Notes under the pieces: model-generated
Told to the model about the DNA's origin: nothing
What the model saw: only the letters and a program-made list of their open reading frames with translations
Database searches by the model: none
NCBI GenBank assembly: GCA_018970445.1
Contig: JAGWWF010000004.1
Span: 106,425 to 170,424, forward strand
Length of the DNA stretch: 64,000 nucleotides
Direction: 5' to 3'
DNA from: Alphaproteobacteria bacterium
Lineage (GTDB): Bacteria > Pseudomonadota > Alphaproteobacteria > Sphingomonadales > Sphingomonadaceae
Position numbers and translations under genes: made by a program
Shown: positions 1-9,052 of the stretch, piece after piece
How positions within the stretch are numbered: the stretch's first letter is position 1
Layout: each line of letters opens with the position of its first letter

Positions 1-50
1 CCACAGCGGAATGGGGGGCGTGCGGCCTGAATTTGTCGATCTGATCCGCA

Positions 51-67
51 GGGCGGCAAAGTGGCGG
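51..67 (+). promoter_or_regulatory. Possible MraZ-box-like direct repeats
   Basis: Two similar hexamers, GGGCGG (51-56) and TGGCGG (62-67), are separated by five bases, which is the spacing of the MraZ operator. They lie shortly before the mraZ ribosome-binding site (GAGAAGG, 84-90). MraZ is known to repress its own operon through repeated G-rich boxes of this kind. Only two repeats are visible, the match is loose and G-rich runs are common here, so this is a weak call. Confidence 0.25.
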
Positions 68-98
68 CAGCAGACCATTCCCCGAGAAGGGGTTCTGG

Positions 99-587
99 GT
101 GAGCGAAGCGGCCTTTCAGGGACCGGCGCTGAACGCGATCGACGCGAAGGGACGGCTGCTGATTCCGGCCGGCTTTCGCGATGTGATCGCGGCGCGTGGC
201 GGTGGCCGCACCGTGAAGGTGAGCATCGGGCTGTCGGGCCGGCGCTGCCTCATGGCCTACAGCAGCGATTATGCCGATCGCCTCAAGAGCGAGTTCGATG
301 CCCGTCATGGCGTTTCCATCTCGCCGCAGGCCCTGGCCGAACGCAATGCCCTGTTCGGCTCCACGCTCAGTTTTGCCATCGACGAAGCCGGCCGCATTGT
401 GCTGCCGCCCGGTGCCAAGCGGGCCGGAGCGATCACGGGCCCGGTGCTGTTCATGGGCATGTGGGATTTCTTTGAGCTGTGGGATCCGTGGACCTATCTG
501 GCCAACCCGCTGCTGGATGATGGCCAGCGCTGGATGGTGGAAGGCGAGCTGGAGGCCAAAGGCCTGCCGCTGGAGCGCCCGGCATGA
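99..587 (+). CDS. mraZ: MraZ, dcw-cluster transcriptional regulator
   Basis: This is the 162-residue MraZ protein, a ring-forming AbrB-like DNA-binding protein that sits first in the dcw cluster and regulates it. The protein shows the duplicated SpoVT-AbrB fold: an N-terminal half with NAIDAKGRLLIPAGFRD and a second half with FAIDEAGRIVLPPGAKR. The GTG start at 99 is preceded by GAGAAGG at 84-90. The 3' end overlaps rsmH by ATGA, so translation of the two is probably coupled. Position at the head of a complete mra-fts-mur run makes the assignment secure. Confidence 0.93.
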   Translation: MSEAAFQGPALNAIDAKGRLLIPAGFRDVIAARGGGRTVKVSIGLSGRRCLMAYSSDYADRLKSEFDARHGVSISPQALAERNALFGSTLSFAIDEAGRIVLPPGAKRAGAITGPVLFMGMWDFFELWDPWTYLANPLLDDGQRWMVEGELEAKGLPLERPA

Positions 588-1525
588 GCGCGCCGCATCT
601 GCCCGTGTTGTTGGCCGAAGTGATGGCGGCCCTGGCTCTGCGGCCGGGGGACATCTATGTCGATGCCACGCTGGGTGCCGGCGGCTATCTGCGCGCAGCG
701 CGCGGGTATGGAATCGCCCAGGCCTATGGCTTTGATCGGGATCCGGACGCCCATCAACTCAACGCCGATCTGGCCGGGCTGGCCGATGTCTCGCTGATCC
801 GCCGGCCCTTTGCCGAGCTGGAAGCCGGGCTGGCCGATCATGGTGTGGCGGCGGTTGATGCCATTGCCTTCGATATCGGCGTGTCATCGATGCAGATCGA
901 CCGGGCCGAACGCGGCTTTTCCTTTCAGGCCGATGGCCCGCTCGACATGCGCATGGCGCAGGAGGGCATGAGTGCGGCCGATTTTCTCAATACCGCGAGC
1001 GAGTCTGACATTGCAGACGTGCTGTATCGGCTGGGCGACGAGCGCGCGTCGCGCCGGATCGCCCGCGCCATCGTGGCGGATCGGCCATTTGCCCGCACCG
1101 GCGAACTGGCGGGCCTGATCCGCCGGGTGATCGGCAAGGCCGAACCGGGCAAGGATCCCGCCACCCGCAGCTTTCAGGCCCTGCGCATTCATGTGAACGA
1201 TGAACTGGGCCAGCTCGATGCCGGCCTGGCCGCTGCCGAACGCCTGCTGAAGCCCGGTGGCCGGCTGGCCGTGGTGAGCTTTCATTCGGCCGAGGACCGG
1301 CGGGTAAAGAATTTCCTGCGCGACCGTTCCGGCAGCGCGCCCGCGGCTTCGCGCCACCAACCCTATGCAAACACTGGCCCGGCCGCCAGCTTCGAACGCC
1401 CGGCCAAGGCGGTGCGGCCAACGGCTGCAGAAGTGTCCGGCAACCCGCGCGCCCGCAGTGCCACCCTGCGCAGTGCGGTGCGCAGCGCAGCGCCCCCCTG
1501 GCCGCAGCGGGAGGGACGGGCATGA
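584..1525 (+). CDS. rsmH: 16S rRNA m4C1402 methyltransferase RsmH
   Basis: RsmH (MraW) is an S-adenosylmethionine-dependent enzyme that N4-methylates C1402 in the decoding centre of 16S rRNA. The 313-residue protein is the usual length and begins with the family N-terminus HLPVLLAEVMAAL. The SAM-binding region DATLGAGGY follows at about residues 27-35, and FDIGVSSMQID and the C-terminal VSFHSAEDRRVK are also typical. It overlaps mraZ upstream and ftsL downstream by ATGA, consistent with one long transcript. Confidence 0.95.
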   Translation: MSAPHLPVLLAEVMAALALRPGDIYVDATLGAGGYLRAARGYGIAQAYGFDRDPDAHQLNADLAGLADVSLIRRPFAELEAGLADHGVAAVDAIAFDIGVSSMQIDRAERGFSFQADGPLDMRMAQEGMSAADFLNTASESDIADVLYRLGDERASRRIARAIVADRPFARTGELAGLIRRVIGKAEPGKDPATRSFQALRIHVNDELGQLDAGLAAAERLLKPGGRLAVVSFHSAEDRRVKNFLRDRSGSAPAASRHQPYANTGPAASFERPAKAVRPTAAEVSGNPRARSATLRSAVRSAAPPWPQREGRA

Positions 1526-2004
1526 GGCAGTATCTTTCCGCCGTGCTGTGGATTGCCGGCACCACGGTGGTTGTGGCGGGCGCCCAGGTGATCACCACCC
1601 GCGCTGCAGCCGAGCGCCGAGAAGTGACCCGGCTGAACATCGAACTGGTGGACAACAAGGTGCGCATCCGCGAGCTGGAGGCTGAACTGGGCACCCGCGC
1701 CGGCATGCCCGAAATGCAGCGCTGGAACGATCTGGTGTTCCAGATGGCTGCCCCGCAGAGCGGCCAGATCCTGCGGTCTCCGGTGCAGCTGGCGGCCTTT
1801 GCCGCCCGCCCCGAGGCGCTGCCGCGCGTGCAGATGGCGGTGGCCGTGGACACGCCGCTGGTGCCCGCGCCGCTGCCACCGGTGGCCGAAACCGGTGCCC
1901 GCGTGGTCAAGACCGGTTATGGCGCGACCGGAGGCGTGCCCACCCCCCTGCCCGCCGCCCAATTCACCGCCGAACCGGCCGAACCGCGCGAAGGGGAAGG
2001 CTGA
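1522..2004 (+). CDS. ftsL: Cell division protein FtsL
   Basis: FtsL is a small bitopic membrane protein of the divisome core that pairs with FtsB through a coiled coil and helps activate FtsWI. The 160-residue product has a hydrophobic segment at about residues 4-25, followed by a charged heptad-like stretch (EVTRLNIELVDNKVRIRELE) as expected for the periplasmic coiled coil. The tail from about residue 100 is rich in proline and alanine and looks disordered. Sequence conservation in this family is poor, so the call rests on topology and on its place between rsmH and ftsI. Confidence 0.8.
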   Translation: MRQYLSAVLWIAGTTVVVAGAQVITTRAAAERREVTRLNIELVDNKVRIRELEAELGTRAGMPEMQRWNDLVFQMAAPQSGQILRSPVQLAAFAARPEALPRVQMAVAVDTPLVPAPLPPVAETGARVVKTGYGATGGVPTPLPAAQFTAEPAEPREGEG

Positions 2005-3755
2005 TGGCGACACTGCCCGGCAATGATCCGCTGATCCGCGCCCTGCCGGCGGCCGCCGGCCAACGGGTGACAGCCCGCAGCCAGGCGCAGCAGCGGCTGG
2101 CCTTCATCATCATGCTGTTTCCGGTGCTGGCCCTGGTGATCCTGGCGCGGCTGATCGATCTGGCGGTGGTGCAGGGCCTGCCCGAACGCAGCCGCCCCAC
2201 CATCAGCGCGGCGCCGCCGCGCGGCGACATCGTTGATCGCAACGGCGTTGAACTGGCGCGCACGTTCGAAGCCTATGCCATCACGGTGATGCCGCAGCGG
2301 CTGACATCGGATCCCGATCTGCTGGCCACACGGCTGGCCGCCATCCTGCCCGAACGCAGCCGCGAGGCGATTCTGGCCGATCTCACCTCGGGCAAGAGCC
2401 TGCGCTATCTGGCCCGGCGGGTGCTGCCCGGCCAGGCCCGGCGCATCAACGAACTGGGCGAACCGGCGATCGAGCTGACGCGCGAGGCGGAACGGCTTTA
2501 CCCCAATTATTCGCTCGCCGCGCAGGCGCTGGGCTATACCGGCGATGATGGCAAGGGCGTGGTCCGTGGCCTGATCGGGGCGGAGCGCGCCTTCGAACAG
2601 CGATTGTCCGATCCGGTGCAGCGGGCAACGCCGCTGGCGCTGAGCCTGGATGTGCGGGTGCAGCAGGCGATGCAGAATGAATTGCAGGCATTGGTGGCCG
2701 ATCAGAATGCCAAGGGTGCCGCCGGGGTGGTGATGGACGTGAACAGCGGGGAAGTGCTGGCGATGGCCAGCCTGCCCGATTTCAATCCCAATGTGCCGGG
2801 CCAGCGCGCCGATGGCATGCGCTACACCAGGAAGAATGATGATAGCAGCCGGTTCAACCGGGTGACCCTGGGCGGCTATGAGCTTGGTTCCACCTTCAAG
2901 GCGTTCACCATCGCTATGGCGCTGGACAGCGGGGTGCTGACCAATCTGCAAAAGCAATATGATGCCACCCGCCCGCTGATGGTCGGCCGGTTCCGCATCC
3001 AGGATGATCATGCCAAGAACCGCTGGTTGAGCGTGCCGGAAATCTTCATCCATTCCAGCAACATCGGCACGGCGCGCATGGCCATGGAACTGGGGCGGGA
3101 GCGCCAGCGCGAATTTCTGGGCAAGCTGGGCTTCTTCAAGCCGGCCGAATTCGAATTGCTGGAAAAGACCCGCCCGCAGTATCCGGCGCTGTCCAACTGG
3201 GGTGACAGCGCCACCATGACGATCAGCTATGGCCACGGCCTCACCGTCTCGCCGCTGCATCTGGCCACGGGCTATGCCGCGATCGTGAACGGCGGCATCT
3301 ATCGGCCGCCCACCATCCTGAAGCGTGATGCCGTCGCCGTGCCGGCGGGAACCCGGGTGTTTTCGCCCCGCACCAGCGCGCAAATGCGCCGCCTGTTGCG
3401 CCTGGTTGTCACCAGCGGCACCGGGCGGCGCGCCGATGTGCCGGGCTATCGGGTGGGCGGCAAGACCGGCACCGCCGAAAAGATCGAGGACGGCCGATAT
3501 GTTCATGGCCAGAATGTGGTGAACTTTGCCGCCGTGTTCCCGATGGATGCGCCGCGCTATGTCGTGGTGGCGATGATCGATGATCCGCGCGGATCAAAGG
3601 CCAGCTTTGGCTTGCGCACCGCCGGCATGGTGGTGGCGCCTGCCATCCACCGCATCATCGAACGCATCGCACCCGCGCTGGGGGTGCTGCCCGATGCCAG
3701 CCGCGATGTCGATCTGGCCGGATTGCTGCCGCGCGGCAGCGAGGCAAAGGAATAG
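2004..3755 (+). CDS. ftsI: Septal peptidoglycan transpeptidase FtsI (PBP3)
   Basis: This is the class B penicillin-binding protein that crosslinks septal peptidoglycan together with FtsW. The 583 residues contain one N-terminal membrane anchor (about 35-57), a dimerisation domain starting at PPRGDIVDRNG, and a transpeptidase domain. The active-site motifs are visible: SxxK as STFK near residue 296, SxN as SSN in IHSSNIGT, and KTGT in GGKTGTAEK near residue 486. The start overlaps the ftsL stop (TGATG at 2002-2006). Confidence 0.95.
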   Translation: MATLPGNDPLIRALPAAAGQRVTARSQAQQRLAFIIMLFPVLALVILARLIDLAVVQGLPERSRPTISAAPPRGDIVDRNGVELARTFEAYAITVMPQRLTSDPDLLATRLAAILPERSREAILADLTSGKSLRYLARRVLPGQARRINELGEPAIELTREAERLYPNYSLAAQALGYTGDDGKGVVRGLIGAERAFEQRLSDPVQRATPLALSLDVRVQQAMQNELQALVADQNAKGAAGVVMDVNSGEVLAMASLPDFNPNVPGQRADGMRYTRKNDDSSRFNRVTLGGYELGSTFKAFTIAMALDSGVLTNLQKQYDATRPLMVGRFRIQDDHAKNRWLSVPEIFIHSSNIGTARMAMELGRERQREFLGKLGFFKPAEFELLEKTRPQYPALSNWGDSATMTISYGHGLTVSPLHLATGYAAIVNGGIYRPPTILKRDAVAVPAGTRVFSPRTSAQMRRLLRLVVTSGTGRRADVPGYRVGGKTGTAEKIEDGRYVHGQNVVNFAAVFPMDAPRYVVVAMIDDPRGSKASFGLRTAGMVVAPAIHRIIERIAPALGVLPDASRDVDLAGLLPRGSEAKE

Positions 3756-3758
3756 CCG

Positions 3759-5192
3759 GTGCGGCTGGGCGCGCTCATCCCCGCTGGCGGCGACACCCTG
3801 GTGACCGGCTTTGCGCTGGATCACCGCAAGGTGGCGCCCGGCACGATCTTTGGCGCCTTCCAGGGCGCGCGGGTGAATGGCGAGGATTATATTCCCGCCG
3901 CCATCGCTGCCGGCGCCGTGGCCGTGGTCGCCCGGCCCGAAGCGGTGGTGACGGGCGCCGCCCACGTGGCCGATGCCAATCCGCGCCGGGCCTTTGCCGG
4001 CCTGGCCGCCCGCTTTTTCGCGCCGTTTCCGGCCACCACGGTGGCAATCACCGGCACCAACGGCAAGACCAGCACCGCCGAACTGACCCGCCAGCTGTGG
4101 CAACTGGCCGGCCACCGCGCCGCCAGCATCGGCACGCTGGGCGTCACCACCGGTCAGGAACGCGTCACCCCGGCCGATGGCACCGGCGGCCTGACCACGC
4201 CGGATGTGGTGACATTCCTGGCCACCATGGCCGGGCTGGCGCGTGAGGGCATCAGCCATGCCGCCTTCGAGGCATCCAGCCACGGCCTCGATCAATATCG
4301 CACCGAAGGTTTGCCGGTGACGGCCGCCGCCTTCACCAACCTGAGCCGTGATCATCTGGATTATCATGGCACGATGGATGCCTATTTCACCGCCAAGACG
4401 CGGCTGATCAGCGAGGTGGTGTCAGCAGACGGCCATGCGGTGATCTGGGCCGATGATGGCGACTGGTCGGCCCGGATGATCGCGCTGGCCCGGGCGCGCG
4501 GCCTGCGGCTGATCACGGCTGGTGCAGCCGGCGAGACGCTGCGCCTGATCAGCGCTGTGCCCACCGCGCTGGGCCAGGATCTGCTGGTGGAGGCCGGCGG
4601 CAGCCGCCACCGCATCGCGCTGCCGCTGATCGGCGCCTATCAGGCCGCCAATGCGCTGGTGGCGGCCGGGCTGGTGCTGGCCACCGGCGGCGATCTGGCC
4701 GCCACGCTGGTCGGTCTGGCGCGGGTGTCGGGCGTGCGCGGCCGGCTGGAGCGCGCCTGCCTCACCCGGTCGGGCGCGGCGGTCTATGTTGATTATGCCC
4801 ACACGCCCGATGCCATCATTGCCGCCTGCGCGGCGCTGCGCCCGCATGTGACGGGCCAACTGATCATCGTGATCGGCGCCGGCGGCGATCGCGATGCCGG
4901 CAAGCGCCCGTTGATGGGGGCGGCGGCGGCGGCCCATGCCGCCCGTGTGTTCATCACCGATGACAATCCGCGCAGCGAGGATCCCGCCGCCATCCGCGCT
5001 GCCGTGGCAACCGGCGCGCCGGGTGCCATTGTCGTGCCCGGCCGGCGCGAGGCGATTGCGGCGGCCATTGCCGCGGCCGGCGCCGGCGACATCGTGCTGA
5101 TCGCCGGCAAGGGCCATGAACAGGGCCAGACCATCGGCAACCGCACCCTGCCGTTCGACGATGTGACGGTGGCACGGGAGTGCGCGGCATGA
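3759..5192 (+). CDS. murE: UDP-MurNAc-tripeptide synthetase MurE
   Basis: MurE adds the third amino acid to UDP-MurNAc-L-Ala-D-Glu in the cytoplasm using ATP. The 477-residue protein has the Mur-ligase ATP loop GTNGKTSTAEL near residue 100. It also carries the sequence DDNPRSEDP: the DNPR motif marks enzymes that use meso-diaminopimelate, as expected for a Gram-negative bacterium. A GTG start three bases after the ftsI stop gives the expected N-terminus. The end overlaps murF. Confidence 0.94.
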   Translation: MRLGALIPAGGDTLVTGFALDHRKVAPGTIFGAFQGARVNGEDYIPAAIAAGAVAVVARPEAVVTGAAHVADANPRRAFAGLAARFFAPFPATTVAITGTNGKTSTAELTRQLWQLAGHRAASIGTLGVTTGQERVTPADGTGGLTTPDVVTFLATMAGLAREGISHAAFEASSHGLDQYRTEGLPVTAAAFTNLSRDHLDYHGTMDAYFTAKTRLISEVVSADGHAVIWADDGDWSARMIALARARGLRLITAGAAGETLRLISAVPTALGQDLLVEAGGSRHRIALPLIGAYQAANALVAAGLVLATGGDLAATLVGLARVSGVRGRLERACLTRSGAAVYVDYAHTPDAIIAACAALRPHVTGQLIIVIGAGGDRDAGKRPLMGAAAAAHAARVFITDDNPRSEDPAAIRAAVATGAPGAIVVPGRREAIAAAIAAAGAGDIVLIAGKGHEQGQTIGNRTLPFDDVTVARECAA

Positions 5193-6586
5193 ACCTGTGG
5201 ACCAGCGCCGCCATCGCCGCCGCCTGCCAGGGCAAGGTGCAGGGCGATTTCACCGCCAGCGGCGTGACGTTTGACAGCCGCGAGGTGGAGCCGGGCGATC
5301 TGTTCATCGCGCTGAAGGGCGAGGCCACCGATGGCCATCGCTTTGCGCAAATGGCGCAATCGCGCGGGGCCGCCGGCCTGCTGGTGAGCGAACCGGTGGC
5401 CGGCCCCGCCGTGACGGTGGCCGACACCATGGCTGCCCTGAATGCCCTGGGCGCCGCCGCGCGCGACCGCAGCGGTGCCATCCGCATCGGCGTGACCGGC
5501 AGTGTGGGCAAGACCGGCGTGAAGGAAGCGCTCAAGGCCGCACTCAGCCGCTTTGCCCCCGATGCCGTCCATGCCTCGGTGAAAAGCTACAACAACCACA
5601 CCGGCGTGCCGCTGTCGCTGGCGCGCATGCCGGCGGCCAGCCGCTTTGGCGTGTTCGAAATGGGCATGAACCATGCCGGCGAACTGGCGGAATTGACGCA
5701 GCTGGTGCGCCCCCACATCGCCATCGTCACCTGGGTGGCATCGGCGCACCGCGAATTCTTCGCCAGCGAGGCCGACATCGCGCGGGCCAAGGCGGAAATC
5801 TTTGCCGGCCTGCCGGCGGGCGGGTCTGGGGGCGGCACCGCCATCATCCCGCACGACAATCCCCACGCCGATCTGCTGGCCGCGGCTGCCACGGCCGCCG
5901 GCGCGCGGGTGGTGCGCTTTGGTGTGGGCGACGGTGCCGACGTGCAGGCCGAACAGGTGGCGTTGCACCCCGATTGTTCCTGCGTCACCGCCCGCATCGG
6001 CGATGAGCGACTGACCTTCAGGATCGGCATGGCCGGCCGCCACTGGGTGAACAACGCGCTGGCGGTGCTGGCCGGCGTGCAGGCGGCGGGCGGCGATCTG
6101 GCGCTGGCCGGGCTGGCGCTGGCCGAACTGAACGGCCTGCCCGGCCGCGGCCGCCGGCTGCGCGTGCCGGCCGGCGGCGGCCAGGCCATCGTGATCGACG
6201 AAAGCTACAACGCCAATCCGGCCAGCATGGCCGCCAGCCTGGCGGTGCTGCGCGATGTGGTGCCGGCCCGCAATGGCCGCCGCCTGGCCGTGCTGGGCAG
6301 CATGAAGGAACTGGGCGCGCTGTCGGCGGATTTCCATGCCGGCATCGCCCCGCACATCATCGATGCGCAGGTGGCGCTGGCGATCCTGGTGGGGGCCGAA
6401 ATGGCTCCGCTGGCCCAGGCGCTGGGCCGCCGCATCGATGTGCGCCACGTGGCCAGTGCCGATGCCGCACTGGCCGAAATCCAGCGCAGCCTGGCCGCCG
6501 ATGATGTGCTGCTGGCCAAGGGATCAAACAGCATCGGGCTGGGCCGCGTTGTCGCCGCGCTCGCCGCAGGGGAGCATGGGGCATGA
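5189..6586 (+). CDS. murF: UDP-MurNAc-tripeptide:D-Ala-D-Ala ligase MurF
   Basis: MurF attaches D-Ala-D-Ala to complete the UDP-MurNAc-pentapeptide. The protein has the ATP loop [14 protein letters not shown] near residue 108 and the family motif [10 protein letters not shown] in the C-terminal domain. Of the two in-frame starts, GTG at 5180 and ATG at 5189, the ATG is preferred because it makes the ATGA overlap with the murE stop seen elsewhere in this cluster and starts the protein at [12 protein letters not shown]. It ends in another ATGA overlap with mraY. Confidence 0.93.
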   Translation: MNLWTSAAIAAACQGKVQGDFTASGVTFDSREVEPGDLFIALKGEATDGHRFAQMAQSRGAAGLLVSEPVAGPAVTVADTMAALNALGAAARDRSGAIRIGVTGSVGKTGVKEALKAALSRFAPDAVHASVKSYNNHTGVPLSLARMPAASRFGVFEMGMNHAGELAELTQLVRPHIAIVTWVASAHREFFASEADIARAKAEIFAGLPAGGSGGGTAIIPHDNPHADLLAAAATAAGARVVRFGVGDGADVQAEQVALHPDCSCVTARIGDERLTFRIGMAGRHWVNNALAVLAGVQAAGGDLALAGLALAELNGLPGRGRRLRVPAGGGQAIVIDESYNANPASMAASLAVLRDVVPARNGRRLAVLGSMKELGALSADFHAGIAPHIIDAQVALAILVGAEMAPLAQALGRRIDVRHVASADAALAEIQRSLAADDVLLAKGSNSIGLGRVVAALAAGEHGA

Positions 6587-7656
6587 TCAAGCTGCTGGCC
6601 GATCTGGCGGGGTATGAAGGCCTGTTCAACCTGTTTCGCTACATCAGCTTTCGCGCCATCGGCGCGCTGATGACGGCGCTGGCCATCGCGCTGCTGATCG
6701 GGCCGCGGTTCATCGACATGCTGCGCGCCAAGCAGGGCAAGGGCCAGCCGATCCGCGAGGACGGGCCGGAATGGCATCTGTTGACCAAGCGTGGCACCCC
6801 CACCATGGGCGGCCTGTTGATCCTGATCGGCCTGGTCGTCTCCACCCTGGTGTGGATGGATTTCACCAATGGCTTTGTCTGGGCGGCGCTGGCGGTGACG
6901 CTGGGTTTTGGCGCCATCGGCTTCATGGACGATTATGACAAGGTGACGAAGCAGAGCCACAAGGGCGTATCGGGCCGGGTCCGCTTGATGCTGGAATTCC
7001 TGATCGCTGGCCTGGCCTGCACCTGGATTGCCAGCCGCACCGGCTTCACCCTCTATCTGCCGCTGGTGAAGGATTATGGCCTTGATCTTGGCTGGGTCTA
7101 TATCGGTTTTGCCGCCTTCATCGTGACCGGGTTCGGCAATGCGGTGAACCTGACCGATGGTCTGGATGGCCTGGCCACCATGCCGGTGATCATTGCAGCC
7201 GGGGCCTTTGCCATCATCGCCTATCTGGTGGGCAATTTCCGCTTTTCCGATTATCTGGGCATCCACCACGTCGCGGGATCGGGTGAACTGGCGGTGTTCT
7301 GCGCCGCCCTGATCGGGGCCTGTCTGGGGTTCCTGTGGTTCAACGCGCCGCCGGCGCAGGTGTTCATGGGCGATACCGGCAGCCTGGCGCTGGGCGGCGC
7401 GCTGGGCACGATTGCGGTGGTGACCAATCACGAACTGGTGCTGCTGGTGATTGGCGGGCTGTTCGTTCTGGAAACCTTGTCGGTCATCATCCAGGTCGTC
7501 AGCTTCAAGACAACGGGCCGGCGGGTGTTCCGCATGGCCCCCTTGCACCATCATTATGAAAAGAAAGGCTGGAAGGAATCCACCGTGGTGATCCGCTTCT
7601 GGATCATCGCCATCCTGCTCGCGCTTGCGGGCCTGGCCACGCTGAAACTGCGGTGA
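6583..7656 (+). CDS. mraY: Phospho-MurNAc-pentapeptide transferase MraY
   Basis: MraY is the integral membrane enzyme that transfers phospho-MurNAc-pentapeptide to undecaprenyl phosphate, producing lipid I. The 357-residue polytopic protein carries the family signatures [29 protein letters not shown] and the histidine cluster [11 protein letters not shown] near the C-terminus. It overlaps murF by ATGA. Unlike its neighbours it is not translationally coupled to the next gene: a 103-base gap with a long inverted repeat separates it from murD. Confidence 0.96.
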   Translation: MIKLLADLAGYEGLFNLFRYISFRAIGALMTALAIALLIGPRFIDMLRAKQGKGQPIREDGPEWHLLTKRGTPTMGGLLILIGLVVSTLVWMDFTNGFVWAALAVTLGFGAIGFMDDYDKVTKQSHKGVSGRVRLMLEFLIAGLACTWIASRTGFTLYLPLVKDYGLDLGWVYIGFAAFIVTGFGNAVNLTDGLDGLATMPVIIAAGAFAIIAYLVGNFRFSDYLGIHHVAGSGELAVFCAALIGACLGFLWFNAPPAQVFMGDTGSLALGGALGTIAVVTNHELVLLVIGGLFVLETLSVIIQVVSFKTTGRRVFRMAPLHHHYEKKGWKESTVVIRFWIIAILLALAGLATLKLR

Positions 7657-7671
7657 TGGCCATGTCCGCCT

Positions 7672-7755
7672 GCGGCGCTCCGCCCCTTGCCCTCCAACAC
7701 CCAACACCGCGCGCGCCGTTGCGTATCCGCGGCGTGCGGGGGGGCGGAGCGCCGC
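7672..7755. repeat. 15-bp perfect inverted repeat in mraY-murD gap
   Basis: The arms GCGGCGCTCCGCCCC (7672-7686) and GGGGCGGAGCGCCGC (7741-7755) are exact reverse complements, separated by 54 bases. The right arm ends four bases before the murD start codon. No coding sequence is evident between the arms, and the neighbouring junctions are gene overlaps. It may be a dispersed intergenic repeat or an RNA structure that sets murD expression; sequence alone does not decide. Confidence 0.7.
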
Positions 7756-7759
7756 TGCC

Positions 7760-9040
7760 TTGATCACCGCACCCGCCTTTGCGCGGCAACGCTGGGGCGT
7801 GCTGGGCCTGGCCCGCACCGGCCGGGCGGTGGCGGCAGCGCTGGCCGCATCGGGCGGCACGGTCGCGGGCTGGGACGATGGCGATGCCGCGCGCGCCGCG
7901 TTCGATGGGCCGCTGCTTGATCTGAACAGCGCCGATCTTTCCGGCTTTGCCGGCATCATCGTCTCGCCGGGCGTGCCACACACGGCGCCGATCTTTGCCC
8001 ATGCCGCCGCCCACGGCGTGCCGGTGATGGGCGATACCGAATTGTTCGCGCGGGCCCTGCCCCACCTGCCACCCTGCCGCGTGGTCGGCATCACCGGCAC
8101 CAACGGCAAATCCACCACCACCGCGCTGCTGCACCATCTGCTGGCAACGGCCGGGGTGCCCGCGGCGATGGGCGGCAACATCGGCCTGCCCATCATGGCG
8201 CAGGATCCGCTGCCGGCCGGCGGCGTGTGGGTGCTGGAATTGTCGAGCTATCAGCTGGACATCACCCACAGCCTGGCCTGCGATATTGCCATCCTCACCA
8301 ACATCACCCCCGATCATCTGGAACGGCACGGCAGCATGGCGGGCTATGCCGCGGCCAAGGCCCGGCTGTTTGCCATGCAGAAACCGGGCGCCACCGCCAT
8401 CGTTGGCCGCGCCGCGCAGGCACAATATCGGGTGGCCGCCGGCCCGGCCGCCGTGCAGGCGATCGAGGATGTGGTGCTGCCGGGCGATCAGGCCGGCTGG
8501 CCGTCGTTGCAGGGCCCGCACAATCTGGAAAACGCCCGCGCCGCCGTGGCTGCTGCCCGCGCGCTGGGGCTGGATGATGCCGGCATCGCGCGCGGCCTTG
8601 CCAGCTATCAGGCGCTGGCCCACCGCATGGAGCCGGTGGGGGAACGGCGCGGCCTGCTGTGGGTGAACGACAGCAAGGCGACCAATCCCGATTCCACCGC
8701 CCCTGCGCTGGCGGCGTTCAACCGCATCCACTGGATTGCCGGCGGCCGGCCCAAGCTGGATGCGGCCGGCCGGGCCGATCTTGCGGCCGTGCTGCCCAAT
8801 CTGGGCCATGTCGCCCATGCCTGGCTGATCGGCGAAGCGGCGGCGGCGTTTGCAGCGCAACTGGCCGGCCGCGTGCCAGCCACCATGGCCGGCACGCTGG
8901 ATGCAGCGGTGGCCGGGATCCTGGCCACCGCGGAGGCGGGTGATGTCGTGCTGTTCAGCCCGGCGGCGGCAAGTTTCGACCAGTATCGCGATTTCGAAGC
9001 GCGCGGGGCCGCCTTCCGCGCCGTCGTGGCGGCCTTGTAA
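7760..9040 (+). CDS. murD: UDP-MurNAc-L-alanine:D-glutamate ligase MurD
   Basis: MurD adds D-glutamate to UDP-MurNAc-L-alanine. The 426-residue product has the ATP loop GITGTNGKSTTTALL near residue 112 and the conserved NDSKATNPDS motif near residue 304. The only start giving a normal N-terminus (ITAPAFARQRWGVLGLARTG) is TTG at 7760. No clear Shine-Dalgarno sequence precedes it; instead the right arm of an inverted repeat does. The rare start and occluded leader suggest weaker or conditional translation of murD relative to its neighbours, which is an inference. Confidence 0.92.
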   Translation: MITAPAFARQRWGVLGLARTGRAVAAALAASGGTVAGWDDGDAARAAFDGPLLDLNSADLSGFAGIIVSPGVPHTAPIFAHAAAHGVPVMGDTELFARALPHLPPCRVVGITGTNGKSTTTALLHHLLATAGVPAAMGGNIGLPIMAQDPLPAGGVWVLELSSYQLDITHSLACDIAILTNITPDHLERHGSMAGYAAAKARLFAMQKPGATAIVGRAAQAQYRVAAGPAAVQAIEDVVLPGDQAGWPSLQGPHNLENARAAVAAARALGLDDAGIARGLASYQALAHRMEPVGERRGLLWVNDSKATNPDSTAPALAAFNRIHWIAGGRPKLDAAGRADLAAVLPNLGHVAHAWLIGEAAAAFAAQLAGRVPATMAGTLDAAVAGILATAEAGDVVLFSPAAASFDQYRDFEARGAAFRAVVAAL

Positions 9041-9052
9041 GGGGGTGGGGTG

